From CAWBRT01 sp963696525 (GTDB taxonomy: Bacteria > Acidobacteriota > Terriglobia > Terriglobales > Acidobacteriaceae): a stretch of 64,000 bases of DNA. Below, one piece after another: positions 55,638 to 64,000 of this stretch. The DNA lies in contig CAVOKO010000009.1 of assembly GCA_963696525.1 (NCBI GenBank), forward strand, positions 248,001-312,000, read 5' to 3'. Each line of letters begins with the position of its first letter. The first letter of the stretch is position 1. Made by a program: the position numbers and the translations under genes. The notes beneath the pieces are model-generated. The model made no database searches. It saw only the letters and a list, made by a program, of their open reading frames with translations, and was not told the origin of the DNA.

Positions 55638-56885
55638 ATGCGTCGAGTCCGCTATTCGAAATACATTGCCGATCTGGCCGATCAATTCAGTATGGAAGAT
55701 TTGATGCAGGCGCTTGCCGACCATCTCTTGCAGAGCGGCTTCGAAGATCAGTTTTCGCGATACCAGCAGCAGGTAGGCGAGCGCGACCAGACGATGCAGG
55801 CGCTGCGCGAAGCCATCCGCAAGGCGCTGCTGAACGGCGACCTGATGGATGAGGAAATGCGGCAACAGCTGGAACAGATGCAGGCCGAGGGCAAACTCGA
55901 CGAGTTGATCGAGCAAATCATCGAACGCATGGAGGCCGAGGACTATGTCTCGATTTCGCCGCCGCACGATCCGGCCCAGCCATCGTCGGCGGGCGGGCAG
56001 ATCGGCAAGCCACAGGGCGAGCCGCGCTTCGAGATGACCGACAAAGCGCTCGACTTCCTCGGCTACCGCGCGTTGCGAGACCTGCTCGGTTCGCTTGGTA
56101 AGTCCAGCTTCGGACGGCACGACACCCGCGATCAGGCCACCGGAATCGAGTCGAGCGGCGCGAGCAAGGCATATGAATTCGGCGATACGCTGAACCTGGA
56201 TATTACGGCGACGCTGGCTTCGGCGATCGAGCGCGAAGGCTTGAAGCTGCCGCTGAATATCGAGTATTCCGACCTGCGGGTGCATCAGTGCGAGTACCAG
56301 TCATCGTGCGCCACCGTGCTCATGCTGGACTGCTCGCACTCGATGATTCTCTACGGCGAGGATCGCTTTACGCCGGCCAAAAAGGTGGCGATGGCGCTGT
56401 CGCACCTGATCCGGACACAATACCCGGGAGATTCGCTCTCGCTGGTGCTGTTTCACGATGCGGCGGAAGAGATGCCGTTGTCGCAACTGGCCCGGGTACG
56501 GGTCGGACCTTATTACACCAACACCCGCGAAGGACTCCGGTTGGCGCAACGCATCCTGCAGCGCCAGCGCAAGGACATGAAGCAGATCGTGATGATCACC
56601 GACGGCAAGCCTTCGGCCCTTACCATGGAGGACGGACGGATTTACAAGAACGCCTTCGGGCTCGATCCGCTGGTGGTGAGCAAGACGCTGGAAGAGGTTT
56701 CCAAGTGCAAGCGCGCCGGGGTCATGATCAACACCTTCATGCTCGCCTCCGACTACGGACTGATACAGTTTGTGCAGAAGGTGACGGAGATGTGCCGCGG
56801 CAAGGCATACTTCACGACTCCGTACACGCTGGGCGAGTACCTGCTGATGGATTACATGTCGCGCAAGACGAAGACCATTCACTAG
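55638..56885 (+). CDS. VWA-domain protein, partner of the AAA ATPase
   Basis: A 415-residue cytoplasmic protein. Residues 1-170 are mostly helical and acidic (RQQLEQMQAEGKLDELIEQIIERMEAED). The C-terminal von Willebrand A domain starts at VLMLDCSHSMILYGEDRFTPAKKVAMAL; the metal-ion site DxSxS begins at Asp231, with the Thr and Asp of VMITDGKPSA later. ChlD, NorD and CoxE relatives work with AAA partners to remodel metalloproteins. The ATPase gene lies immediately upstream. Confidence 0.9.
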   Translation: MRRVRYSKYIADLADQFSMEDLMQALADHLLQSGFEDQFSRYQQQVGERDQTMQALREAIRKALLNGDLMDEEMRQQLEQMQAEGKLDELIEQIIERMEAEDYVSISPPHDPAQPSSAGGQIGKPQGEPRFEMTDKALDFLGYRALRDLLGSLGKSSFGRHDTRDQATGIESSGASKAYEFGDTLNLDITATLASAIEREGLKLPLNIEYSDLRVHQCEYQSSCATVLMLDCSHSMILYGEDRFTPAKKVAMALSHLIRTQYPGDSLSLVLFHDAAEEMPLSQLARVRVGPYYTNTREGLRLAQRILQRQRKDMKQIVMITDGKPSALTMEDGRIYKNAFGLDPLVVSKTLEEVSKCKRAGVMINTFMLASDYGLIQFVQKVTEMCRGKAYFTTPYTLGEYLLMDYMSRKTKTIH

Positions 56886-57015
56886 CAGGTTGAGACACCC
56901 AAGTCCGGCAGCACGATTCAGAAACGAACTACCATTCACTAGCAGGTTGTGCCAGAGCGACAGGTCGCGATTAGCGAACTACCCCACTCTAGCCAACCGC
57001 GGGCTAGAATGGGCC
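56874..57015. repeat. 18-bp direct repeat at the end of the VWA gene, then a CCCCACTCTAGCC unit
   Basis: ACCATTCACTAGCAGGTTG occurs at 56874-56892 and again at 56931-56949. The first copy holds the VWA stop codon. A unit ACCCCACTCTAGCCAACCGC (56981-57000) paired with GGCTAGAATGGG follows, the family at 46406. Confidence 0.6.
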
Positions 57016-57063
57016 ACCACGGCCAACTTCGGAAAATGTGGACGACCCCGACCACAAGTTGCC

Positions 57064-57297
57064 TTACGGCTTGGGCTTTTCTGCTGCGACGGCCGCCTCC
57101 GCCGCCTGGAAGCCGATTTTGGAATGGGTTCCGTCGCAGAAGGGCTTGTTCACGCTGGCGCCACAGCGGCAGAGCGCAATGGTGGGTTTGCCGCTGAGGT
57201 CGATCCGGTTGCCGGCGGGATCGATCAGCTCGATTACACCGTCGGGATCTTCCACCTTATAAGGGCCATTCGGACGCATCGTAATTTTCACCGCCAT
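57064..57297 (-). CDS. CDGSH iron-sulfur domain protein
   Basis: A 77-residue mitoNEET-like protein. The cluster motif is CRCGASVNKPFCDGTH: three Cys and one His bind a [2Fe-2S] cluster in the pattern C-x-C-x2-S-x3-P-x-C-D-G-T-H. The N-terminal region IELIDPAGNRIDLSGKPTIALC is a beta cap. CDGSH proteins transfer clusters or electrons. It lies alone between repeats. Confidence 0.93.
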   Translation of the reverse strand: MAVKITMRPNGPYKVEDPDGVIELIDPAGNRIDLSGKPTIALCRCGASVNKPFCDGTHSKIGFQAAEAAVAAEKPKP

Positions 57298-57649
57298 CTG
57301 TCACCTCCTGGTTTCAATCAACAATGTTAGCGGAAACGACGAAACTCCTCAGGGGCTAAAGCCCCTATTATTGTTGGCTATTGACGGACGGGCTAAAGCC
57401 CGTCCCCTTCAAACAACTCATCATTAAAAGGGCTCGAAGAGTCTTTAAATCTTAGCAGTCATAGCTGGGCAAGACCCCACATTAGCCGACTGCGGCACAT
57501 GTGAGCCACCTGTCACCTGCTCGAAAAAAGCAGATCCTTCGCTGCTCCACCCCGGCTGCGCTCAGGATGACACTTCATACGCTAACGATGACACGCTCAG
57601 GATGACACTTCATCGGGCAAGACCGGACTTCCTATGGGTCCGACCCGGC
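57298..57649. repeat. Gene-free, repeat-rich stretch
   Basis: CCTCAGGGGCTAAAGCCCCTATT and GACGGGCTAAAGCCCGTCCCCTTCAA (57350-57413) form two hairpins, the family at 53515 and 61023. Further units are GACCCCACATTAGCCGACTGCGG (57473-57495), and AAAAAAGCAGATCCTTCGC to GCGCTCAGGATGACACTTCAT (57525-57577), related to the 90-bp repeat. No coding frame is supported. Confidence 0.7.
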
Positions 57650-59863
57650 CTACTTCCGGAATGATACATTGACCAGCAGCTTTTCGCCTTCGACGTCGAC
57701 CACGTTGCAGAAAGTGCGCTGGTGCCCGCGGCTGAAATCAAGCCCGACGCGCGAGTTTCCCACCCGCAGATTGCGGATGTGCAGCTCATCAAGCCACTCC
57801 GGCAGCACCGGATTGATGATGTTCAACTCCTTGCGCTGCGCCGAAGGGCGGACGCCCAGCACCGAAAGCAGCATCAGGAAGAGCGCGCCGGAAGCCCACG
57901 CCTGCGGCGAGCACGAAACCGGATAGTGAACCGGGTCATCGTGCTCGCGGCGTTGCACGCCGCAAAAGAGCTCCGGCAAACGGTAGTCGCGAAAGTCAAG
58001 CGCCACCTGGAAGAGTGCATTCAGCACCAGCAACGCGGGCTGACGGTTTTCGTTGAGGGCCATGCCGTGAGCGATCAGCGAATTATCGTGCGGCCACACC
58101 GAGCCGCGATGATAGCTGAGAGGATTGAAAACGCGCTCGTCCCTGGAAAGGGTGCGCCATCCCCACCCCGAAAACATGTCCTCCCGCATCAGGCGTTGGG
58201 TCACGATACGCGCCCGTTCGCGATTGATAATGCGGCTCCAGAGCAGGTGGCCGGCGTTGGAAGTAATCGTCTGGAGCGGTTGTTTGCTGCCGTCGAGGGC
58301 CATGGCATAGAATCCCTGGTCCGGCATCCAGTAAGCCTGGTCGAAACGCCTGGATAGTTCGGCGCACTCGCGCTTCAGACGATCCGCGGTTGCGGCATCG
58401 CCGAAGGCGCGCAGCAGAGAGGCCATGCGATACTTGGCGTCGTAAACGTAGCCTTGCACCTCGACCAGCGCGATCGGCGGCGCCGCGAGCGAGCCGTCGC
58501 GGTGCATGGTCGCGTCCCAAGAATCTTTCCATCCCTGGTTGACGAGGCCCTTAGGAGAACGGCGCTGGTATTCCACAAAGCCGTCACCATCCAGGTCGCC
58601 ATATTTGTCGATCCACTCCAGAGCCTGATAGGCGGCCGGCAGCAGCTCGCGCACGAACTTTTCGTCGGCGGTCCAGTTAAAGGTCTCACTCAGCAGGATA
58701 AGGAACAGCGGCGTCGCATCGACGGTGCCGTAGTAGGGTCCGAAAGGCATCTCTCCGCAGCGTGTCATCTCTCCTTCGCGATACTCGTGCAAAATTTTCC
58801 CCGGGTCCTCGTCGCGCCAGTCATTGACCTCGCGGCCCTGGTAGCGGGCGAGCACGCGCAAGGTGTCCATGGCAAGGCGAGGATTGAGCGCCAGCGTCTG
58901 GTAGGCCGCCAGGATCGAGTCGCGCCCGAAGACGGTGGCGAACCAGGGAATGCCGGCGGCGATGATGTGTTCGTCACCCTCGGGAATGCGGAGAGCGTGA
59001 AAATCGCCGATGGCGGAGCGCAGCGTCGCATCGAATTCGTCGTTGCTGCTCTTGAACTGAGTGGAGCGGTTTTCAAATTCGTGAAAGGCTTGCCTTCGCT
59101 TCTGGAGATTGTTGGCAAAGCTGAAATCCTTGACGCGAGCCGGATAGCCCTCGACCAGCGGGGTCACGGTGATTTCCACATGGAATTGCTTGAGCGGCTC
59201 GAGGTGCAAGTCCCAGCGCGCCGTCCGCTCCCGAATGCTTTGCGGCTTCGGAGACATGGCGATCGAGGTCTGGCGGAAGACTTTATCCAATCCGCGGTAG
59301 AAAAAGATGAGGCAATCTTCGTCGACAATGGGCTGGTAATACTGTCCGTGGATAGGCCGGGCAATGCCGCGAACCTGGAAGACATCGACGAAATCGGCAT
59401 CGAAAACCAGTTCGATTACCAGGTCGACGGGCTTCATGTTGAAATTCTCGAAGCTGAAGCGATCGAAAAAAATATCGGAGCCGAGCAACTGTTCGCGACG
59501 GATGTGGACCGTGTTCTCCGGCAGATCGAAGGAGTCGCGCAAGGTGATGTTCCCGGTGGTGAGCTCGATCTGGGCGGCAAAGGTCTTCTCGGCGCTGGAA
59601 GAGAGCACCACGGCGCGGTGGCCATCGATGCGCAATTCGAGCTGGCTCAAGAACCGTGTGTCCCGGTGAAAAAAACCGACGTCGAGTGCGCCGGGGGGAT
59701 AAATGTCTCCGGCGACCGTGGTTGAAATAAAGGTCTTGCCCTCGATCAGGGTGAGGTTATTAACTTTGAGCGGCTCAAGCGTCTGATGAGCAATCCTGGG
59801 CTCGAGGTGCGGCGACTCGATTGCGACCAGCAACCGTTCAGCAACCATTTCGAGCTTGGTCAT
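57650..59863 (-). CDS. Glycogen-debranching-type glucosidase (amylo-alpha-1,6-glucosidase family)
   Basis: A 737-residue cytoplasmic glucosidase. The N-terminal GDE-N-bis domain (LTLIEGKTFISTTVAGDIYPPGALDVGFFHRDTRFLSQLELRIDG) is followed by the (alpha/alpha)6 barrel with GIPWFATVFGRDSILAAYQTLALNP, DEDPGKILHEYREGEMTRCGEMPFGPYYGTVDATPLFLILL and a C-terminal NPLSYHRGSVWPHDNSLIAHG. This arrangement belongs to the archaeal and bacterial debranching/GH63-like family. The start overlaps the preceding glycosyltransferase gene by ATGA, so it is the end of a carbohydrate operon. Confidence 0.92.
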   Translation of the reverse strand: MTKLEMVAERLLVAIESPHLEPRIAHQTLEPLKVNNLTLIEGKTFISTTVAGDIYPPGALDVGFFHRDTRFLSQLELRIDGHRAVVLSSSAEKTFAAQIELTTGNITLRDSFDLPENTVHIRREQLLGSDIFFDRFSFENFNMKPVDLVIELVFDADFVDVFQVRGIARPIHGQYYQPIVDEDCLIFFYRGLDKVFRQTSIAMSPKPQSIRERTARWDLHLEPLKQFHVEITVTPLVEGYPARVKDFSFANNLQKRRQAFHEFENRSTQFKSSNDEFDATLRSAIGDFHALRIPEGDEHIIAAGIPWFATVFGRDSILAAYQTLALNPRLAMDTLRVLARYQGREVNDWRDEDPGKILHEYREGEMTRCGEMPFGPYYGTVDATPLFLILLSETFNWTADEKFVRELLPAAYQALEWIDKYGDLDGDGFVEYQRRSPKGLVNQGWKDSWDATMHRDGSLAAPPIALVEVQGYVYDAKYRMASLLRAFGDAATADRLKRECAELSRRFDQAYWMPDQGFYAMALDGSKQPLQTITSNAGHLLWSRIINRERARIVTQRLMREDMFSGWGWRTLSRDERVFNPLSYHRGSVWPHDNSLIAHGMALNENRQPALLVLNALFQVALDFRDYRLPELFCGVQRREHDDPVHYPVSCSPQAWASGALFLMLLSVLGVRPSAQRKELNIINPVLPEWLDELHIRNLRVGNSRVGLDFSRGHQRTFCNVVDVEGEKLLVNVSFRK

Positions 59864-60927
59864 GCGATCGCCCTCGGTTTTTCCGGTTCAGTTGCAAGCT
59901 GCTCCAAAGCGCCGCCGGCCATCTCGCGGTATAACGTGGCGTATTTTTCCACCATGCATTCGACCGAAAAATTCTCTTCCACATAGCGCCGCACGAGTAA
60001 GGGATTGAGGTCGGAGGCGTGGGGCGCTTTCTCCACCAGCTCCTCCAATGTGGAACAAACATATCCAGATACGCCGTCGGCAACCACCTCGTGCACCGCC
60101 CCGCCGGGCAGCGCCACGACTGGAGTTCCAACCGCCATGGCTTCGATCATCACCAGGCCGAAGGGCTCGTTCCACTGAATCGGGAAGAGCATGGCCATGG
60201 CGTTGCCGAGCAGCTCATTTTTTTCCGCCAGATTGGCGTCGCCGAGGAATTGGATGAACTTGCCATCGACGTGCGGCTTGATCCGCGATTCGAAATAGTC
60301 GCGGAAGACAGGCTGGATTTCTCCGGCAATCTTCAGAGGAATTCCGGTCCGCCTGGCGACTTCGATGGCCAGGTGCGCTCCCTTCACGGGAGCAATTCTG
60401 CCGAGAAAACAAAAGTAAGGCTGCTTGCGCGTCTTAAGCTGGTAGGCGCGCATGTCCACGCCGTGATGGATGGTGCGAACCCGGCAAAGAGATTCTCTCT
60501 GCTGCTGGAAATGACTGATGGTGACAAACTGCACTTGCGGAAAATAGGTATAGAACTGGCTCAGAGCGGTATCGTGGGGGTGATGCATGGTGTAGGCAAA
60601 CCGCGGGCCCTGGAACCTGGCGAAGGCGAGTCCCGGAACATTGTTGAGGTGGACGATATCCGCCTCATGCCAACAATCGTGGATGGCCCAGGAAGTGTGA
60701 TTCAGGTCTTTGGCACTGGCATAGATCTCGCCAGCGATGGGCCACTCCGCCTGCCGGTAGAGGTAGCGCAGTTCGCAACTGACCTTGGACTCACCGTTGG
60801 CGTAGAGGACGACGTTGAAGCCTCGCTTGGTCAAACCCTCCGCCAAGTGAGCGATAAACAACTCAGTGCCGCCGTAACGTTCGGGCGGCACGGCGATGAA
60901 TGGTGAAGCGATCAGAGCGATTCTCAT
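59860..60927 (-). CDS. Family 4 (GT-B) glycosyltransferase
   Basis: A 355-residue GT-B enzyme. The N-terminal domain starts MRIALIASPFIAVPPERYGGTELF and contains HLAEGLTKRGFNVVLYANG; the C-terminal domain has the LGRIAPVKGAHLAIEVARR sugar-nucleotide region and the family EAMAVGTPVVALPGGAVHEVV motif. The protein resembles RfaB/trehalose-synthase-type sugar transferases. The start at 60927 has a GAGGG site; the frame continues upstream with no support. It overlaps the debranching gene by four bases. Confidence 0.92.
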   Translation of the reverse strand: MRIALIASPFIAVPPERYGGTELFIAHLAEGLTKRGFNVVLYANGESKVSCELRYLYRQAEWPIAGEIYASAKDLNHTSWAIHDCWHEADIVHLNNVPGLAFARFQGPRFAYTMHHPHDTALSQFYTYFPQVQFVTISHFQQQRESLCRVRTIHHGVDMRAYQLKTRKQPYFCFLGRIAPVKGAHLAIEVARRTGIPLKIAGEIQPVFRDYFESRIKPHVDGKFIQFLGDANLAEKNELLGNAMAMLFPIQWNEPFGLVMIEAMAVGTPVVALPGGAVHEVVADGVSGYVCSTLEELVEKAPHASDLNPLLVRRYVEENFSVECMVEKYATLYREMAGGALEQLATEPEKPRAIA

Positions 60928-61022
60928 GGGCCCTCGCGGCCTGGCTGCGATTCCGTCAAGTGGCGGCATTCTCTTGCTGGCTGACTTGTTTCCTAAACCG
61001 AAATTAGATGAAACGGAGAAAC

Positions 61023-61228
61023 GCCTCAGGGGCTGAAGCCCGTCCCCTTCAAAGATCTGTTTATGAAACAAGCTCTAATGAACGATTAAGATGCGAGGCG
61101 CATGGAGGCGGGTTTTCGCGACGGCGCATGGAAGCGCCGCTTTCGGAGTTATTCGAAGAAACTACCCCACGTCAGCCAACAAAGGGCGGGACGTTGGGCA
61201 CCAGCGATTCGACAGAGAACTGGTCTAG
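61023..61228. repeat. Repeats between glycosyltransferase genes
   Basis: CCTCAGGGGCTGAAGCCCGTCCCCTTCAAAG (61026-61056) belongs to the family at 57349, and ACTACCCCACGTCAGCCAACAAAGGGCGGGACGTTGGGC (61158-61198) to the one at 53461. The 300-base gap holds no gene. Confidence 0.65.
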
Positions 61229-63499
61229 CTAGCGGACGGAGGCTTCGCTGCGCTGCTCGTCATGGGAGAGCTTGAGTTGACGCATACTCTCGACCGCGCC
61301 CTCGAACTGTTCGGCGCGCTTGCCGTTGGTGTGCTCGGCCAGCACCCGCTGCTGGGCTCGCAAACCGATTTTTTCGAGTTCACTATCAGGCAGCTCGCGC
61401 AGGCAGGAGACGATTTCCGCCGAGTCTGCGGGCAGCAGTATCTCGCATCCGGGGGTAAAGAAGCTCTCTAGTCCCGGCCATGGGTCGGAGACGATGGCGG
61501 CGGCGCAGGCGGCGGCCTCGAAGAGGCGCACCGAAGGCGAATAGCCGGCAGCCACCATGTCTCGCCGAGTGACGTTGAGCGTCAGACGCGATGACGAATA
61601 GAGGTGCGGATGCCAGCGCGGATTGAGGTGCATGATACGGCGCACGTTGGCGGGCCACTGAATGGATTTCGGGTACTGCGGTCCGGCAACGATGAACTTG
61701 CACTCCGGCAATTGGAGCGCCGCCTGGCAAAGCATGGAGTCCAGTTTGGGCTGCCGGTCGGCGGCATAGGTTCCCATGTAGCTCATCTGGCAGCTATATC
61801 GTTTTGCGATCGGATGCCGGTAATACTGGTCCGGATCGACGCTACAATAAAGCGGGATGGCCACGGCGGCGCCAAAGCGCTCTTCGATTTGCTTGAGAAT
61901 GGGGCCGCCGGTAAAGCTGAAATAAAGATCGAAGAGCGGAATCTGCCGGGCTTTGAGATATCCGGTCTCGCCGTGTTCACGCAGGGCGGCAAGCGTGACC
62001 GGAGTATCGATGTCGTAGAAGGTCTTGACCGGAACCCGGGAAAGCGCCAGCTCCTCGATGGCTCGAATTCCATCCGGACAATAGGAACCGACCATCGCCA
62101 CGTCGCAGTCTTTCAGATCCCGCCGAACCTCGGGCAAGATTGAATCCCAGTCGTCGTAGAGCTTGAGCTGGCAAAATTCGGGGTCCGGCAGATCGCGATT
62201 GGACGCGTACCATTTTTGGTTGCGCTCGTAAAACACCACGCGATGTCCACGGCTGTCGAGCGCCCGGGCGAGGGCGCGGAACGTGGTGGCATGGCCATTG
62301 CCCCAGGAAGAGGTGATGGAGAGTCCGAAAATAACCAGCTTGAACGAACTGGCACGTGGAACTGTGGCTGCCGCACGTCGGCGCCCTTGGAATTGGACGA
62401 CGCGGGTTGGGGCAGAGCGGGTGGCGGGAGCGTCGGCGGCGGAGGCTCCGAGGATGGCATCGACCTCGGCCGCCCGCAAGGCATAGGTATGGTCTTTGAG
62501 GGCACGCGCCCGCATCGCGCCGCCAATCGAGTGAGCCTGGCGAGGGTCGATGCCCCGCAGATAAACCACCACGTCCGCCGCGCTGGCCGCCACCAGCAGT
62601 TCCCTGCCGGGAGCGAAAAAGGTTTCGATGCCTGCCCAGTGGTCGGTAATCAGACAGGCTGCGGCGCCGGCAGCCTCGAAAATACGCGTAGGCGGCGAGA
62701 AGCCGACTTTCGCCATGGATTCGCGATTGACGTTCAGGACCATGCGCGCCGAGCAGTTGAGACGGTTGTGCTGGCTGCTGGAAACGTGGCCGATCCAGCG
62801 CACGTTGGGCGGCAAAGACTTGGAACTCCAGCCTTCGCCTCCGAGGATGAAATTCATTTCGGGAGCCAGCTCGGCGGCGCGCAGAAAGAATTCCTCCACC
62901 CGCTGCTCGCGGTCGGGCAGGCGATTGCCCACGAACAGCAGATCGCAGGCGAATGCGGGATCGGGCGGGACCGGATGGTGCGTCCCGGCTTCGAGAGCGT
63001 TGTAAATCGGATGACAGTTGCGCGCTCCCAGGGCGGAGTAATGCCGCACCACGGGAGCGCCGCCGCCGTAAGTGAAGATGAAATCGTATTGTGGGATGAG
63101 TCGGCGAAAGGGATCGCCGGGATCGGCCTCGACGCGAGCCAGGGTTGCGGGGGCATCGACGTCCCAGAATGCCACACGGGTGCGCGCCGAACGGCACTCG
63201 ATCACCCGCGCCTCGAGTAGTTCGTCGTCTGCTCCGACGCCGCTATGCTTGACCACCAGGCCAGCCTCGGCGGCTTGGGCAATGAGTCCATCGATGTCGC
63301 CGGGGGTGCGGTAAACGATCACCTCCGCATAGTTCACCTGGTGGCGATCGCGATTCTGCTGGCGTCCGTAGATATCGGGTTCGGCGAAGATGATCTCGTG
63401 GCCCAGAGCGGCCAGGTTCCGGTACATGCCGCGATAGTAGGTCGCGGCGCCGTTCCAATAACAGGAGGTGATGCTCGAGGCGAAGACAAAAATTTTCAT
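61229..63499 (-). CDS. Tandem two-domain glycosyltransferase (CgeB-like), fused
   Basis: A 756-residue protein made of two homologous glycosyltransferase halves. Residues 1-375 begin MKIFVFASSITSCYWNGAATYYRGM and contain NRESMAKVGFSPPTRIFEAAGAAACLITD; residues 400-756 begin FKLVIFGLSITSSWGNGHATTFRAL and contain TRRDMVAAGYSPSVRLFEAAACAAAIVSD. Both have the P-S-x-R-(I/L)-F-E-A-A C-terminal motif of CgeB-type GT-B enzymes. Start at 63499 overlaps the preceding gene by ATGA; the frame is open further upstream but without support. The linker is Ala/Arg-rich. Confidence 0.88.
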   Translation of the reverse strand: MKIFVFASSITSCYWNGAATYYRGMYRNLAALGHEIIFAEPDIYGRQQNRDRHQVNYAEVIVYRTPGDIDGLIAQAAEAGLVVKHSGVGADDELLEARVIECRSARTRVAFWDVDAPATLARVEADPGDPFRRLIPQYDFIFTYGGGAPVVRHYSALGARNCHPIYNALEAGTHHPVPPDPAFACDLLFVGNRLPDREQRVEEFFLRAAELAPEMNFILGGEGWSSKSLPPNVRWIGHVSSSQHNRLNCSARMVLNVNRESMAKVGFSPPTRIFEAAGAAACLITDHWAGIETFFAPGRELLVAASAADVVVYLRGIDPRQAHSIGGAMRARALKDHTYALRAAEVDAILGASAADAPATRSAPTRVVQFQGRRRAAATVPRASSFKLVIFGLSITSSWGNGHATTFRALARALDSRGHRVVFYERNQKWYASNRDLPDPEFCQLKLYDDWDSILPEVRRDLKDCDVAMVGSYCPDGIRAIEELALSRVPVKTFYDIDTPVTLAALREHGETGYLKARQIPLFDLYFSFTGGPILKQIEERFGAAVAIPLYCSVDPDQYYRHPIAKRYSCQMSYMGTYAADRQPKLDSMLCQAALQLPECKFIVAGPQYPKSIQWPANVRRIMHLNPRWHPHLYSSSRLTLNVTRRDMVAAGYSPSVRLFEAAACAAAIVSDPWPGLESFFTPGCEILLPADSAEIVSCLRELPDSELEKIGLRAQQRVLAEHTNGKRAEQFEGAVESMRQLKLSHDEQRSEASVR

Positions 63500-64000
63500 C
63501 CGCGAAGTTCCTGGCAGATTTCGATGAGTTGGGCGGCGCGGTGCGCGCAAGTATGGCGCTGGCGAATCGTCTCCAAACCGTTGGCCGCCATTTGCGCTCG
63601 CGCCCGCGGGTCGCCAAGCAGAAAATCGATTTCGCCCGCCATCTGCTTGCCGTCCGCCGCCACGAAATAGTCCTGGCCCGGCCGGAAAAGGTGCTCGATA
63701 TCGCTCCACGGCGAACACAGCAGCGGAATGCCGCAAGCCAGCGCCTCGAATACGCGAATGGTTGGAATGCCGCTCAAGCCGTTGGCATATTGCCGTCTCG
63801 GCACATGCAAGGCAAGGCGGCTTTCGCCGTAAACCCTGGGGGTCGACAAATTAGGCAGGTATCCGCGATAGTCGATGCCGGCCTGCCGGAGAGTTTTCAC
63901 CGCCTGTTCGGGATAGCGAACCCCGTGAGCGACGATCTTCCGTCCCTTCGAAGCGCCGGCGGGGCCGACCAGGAACTCCATCAACTCCTGGGTGCGATCT
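63496..64000 (-). CDS. CgeB-like glycosyltransferase, partial (runs off the right edge)
   Basis: The last 168 residues of another GT-B enzyme of the same type. IPTIRVFEALACGIPLLCSPW with the following DIEHLF and YFVAADG is the family C-terminal motif. It is open to the last base, so the N-terminal domain lies outside the window. Its stop overlaps the start of the tandem glycosyltransferase by four bases. Together these genes probably build a surface polysaccharide or glycoprotein glycan. Confidence 0.88.
   Translation of the reverse strand, partial: DRTQELMEFLVGPAGASKGRKIVAHGVRYPEQAVKTLRQAGIDYRGYLPNLSTPRVYGESRLALHVPRRQYANGLSGIPTIRVFEALACGIPLLCSPWSDIEHLFRPGQDYFVAADGKQMAGEIDFLLGDPRARAQMAANGLETIRQRHTCAHRAAQLIEICQELRG

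Noticed and set aside
58454..59725. 423-codon plus-strand open frame
   Set aside because: Antisense to the debranching-type glucosidase, which is supported by domain motifs.
1..64000. tRNA, rRNA, CRISPR array or intact insertion sequence
   Set aside because: No clover-leaf T-arm and anticodon pattern, no rRNA signature, no regular spacer-repeat array, and no transposase motif was seen on reading either strand.

Overview
The window is a GC-rich bacterial chromosome segment with dense, often overlapping operons. Its gene set suits an Acidobacteriota (Terriglobia/Koribacter-like) soil or sediment bacterium: a DUF2934 protein, a tyrosine-degradation operon carrying an extra conserved gene, hrcA-grpE-dnaJ, a cyanide-insensitive-type bd oxidase, and families of short intergenic repeats. 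The phylum is inferred; there is no rRNA gene to confirm it. I saw no tRNA, CRISPR array or intact transposase.

0-16 kb is core metabolism. It starts with the oxidative pentose phosphate genes (end of gnd, zwf, a HAD phosphatase, pgl). Homogentisate-route tyrosine degradation follows (hppD, hmgA, an unknown gene, fahA), then the pyruvate dehydrogenase complex (aceE, E2, lpd). A convergent phosphate-transport pair (PiT permease and DUF47 partner) closes the block. aceE and lpd each carry one apparent single-base frameshift.

16-21 kb holds a 75-residue orphan protein with a clear terminator, a family 2 glycosyltransferase, and a GAF/HD-GYP signalling protein.

21.6-31.8 kb is the most interesting region. 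It encodes a formate-hydrogenlyase-like assembly: a molybdopterin oxidoreductase resembling formate dehydrogenase but with an altered active-site loop, an iron-sulfur plus FAD/NAD diaphorase pair like sulfhydrogenase beta/gamma (AsrA/AsrB), a HycI-like maturation protease, and a membrane-bound group 4 [NiFe] hydrogenase (antiporter-like subunit, fused NuoC-NuoD-like large subunit, NuoH-, NuoI- and NuoB-like subunits). About 26 reading-frame breaks lie between 24.4 and 30.4 kb, while both ends of the cluster are intact. All metal-binding motifs I looked for survive, so local sequence error is the likeliest explanation, with recent decay as the alternative.

32-41.3 kb is accessory. An orphan CheW and a second PiT transporter precede an inverted duplication with a Crp/Fnr regulator and two small orphan protein families on each arm. 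A four-copy motif, inverted between the arms, lies beside them. An RRM protein and a DUF2934 protein sit at the centre.

41.6-64 kb returns to housekeeping and envelope functions: a secreted protein, hrcA-grpE-dnaJ with a CIRCE operator, an Mrp ATPase, a UBP zinc-finger protein, cydAB, a thioesterase, an SDR, a ChlI-like AAA ATPase with its VWA partner, a CDGSH protein, and a carbohydrate operon of glycosyltransferases with a debranching-type glucosidase. Intergenic gaps here are packed with short dispersed repeats.
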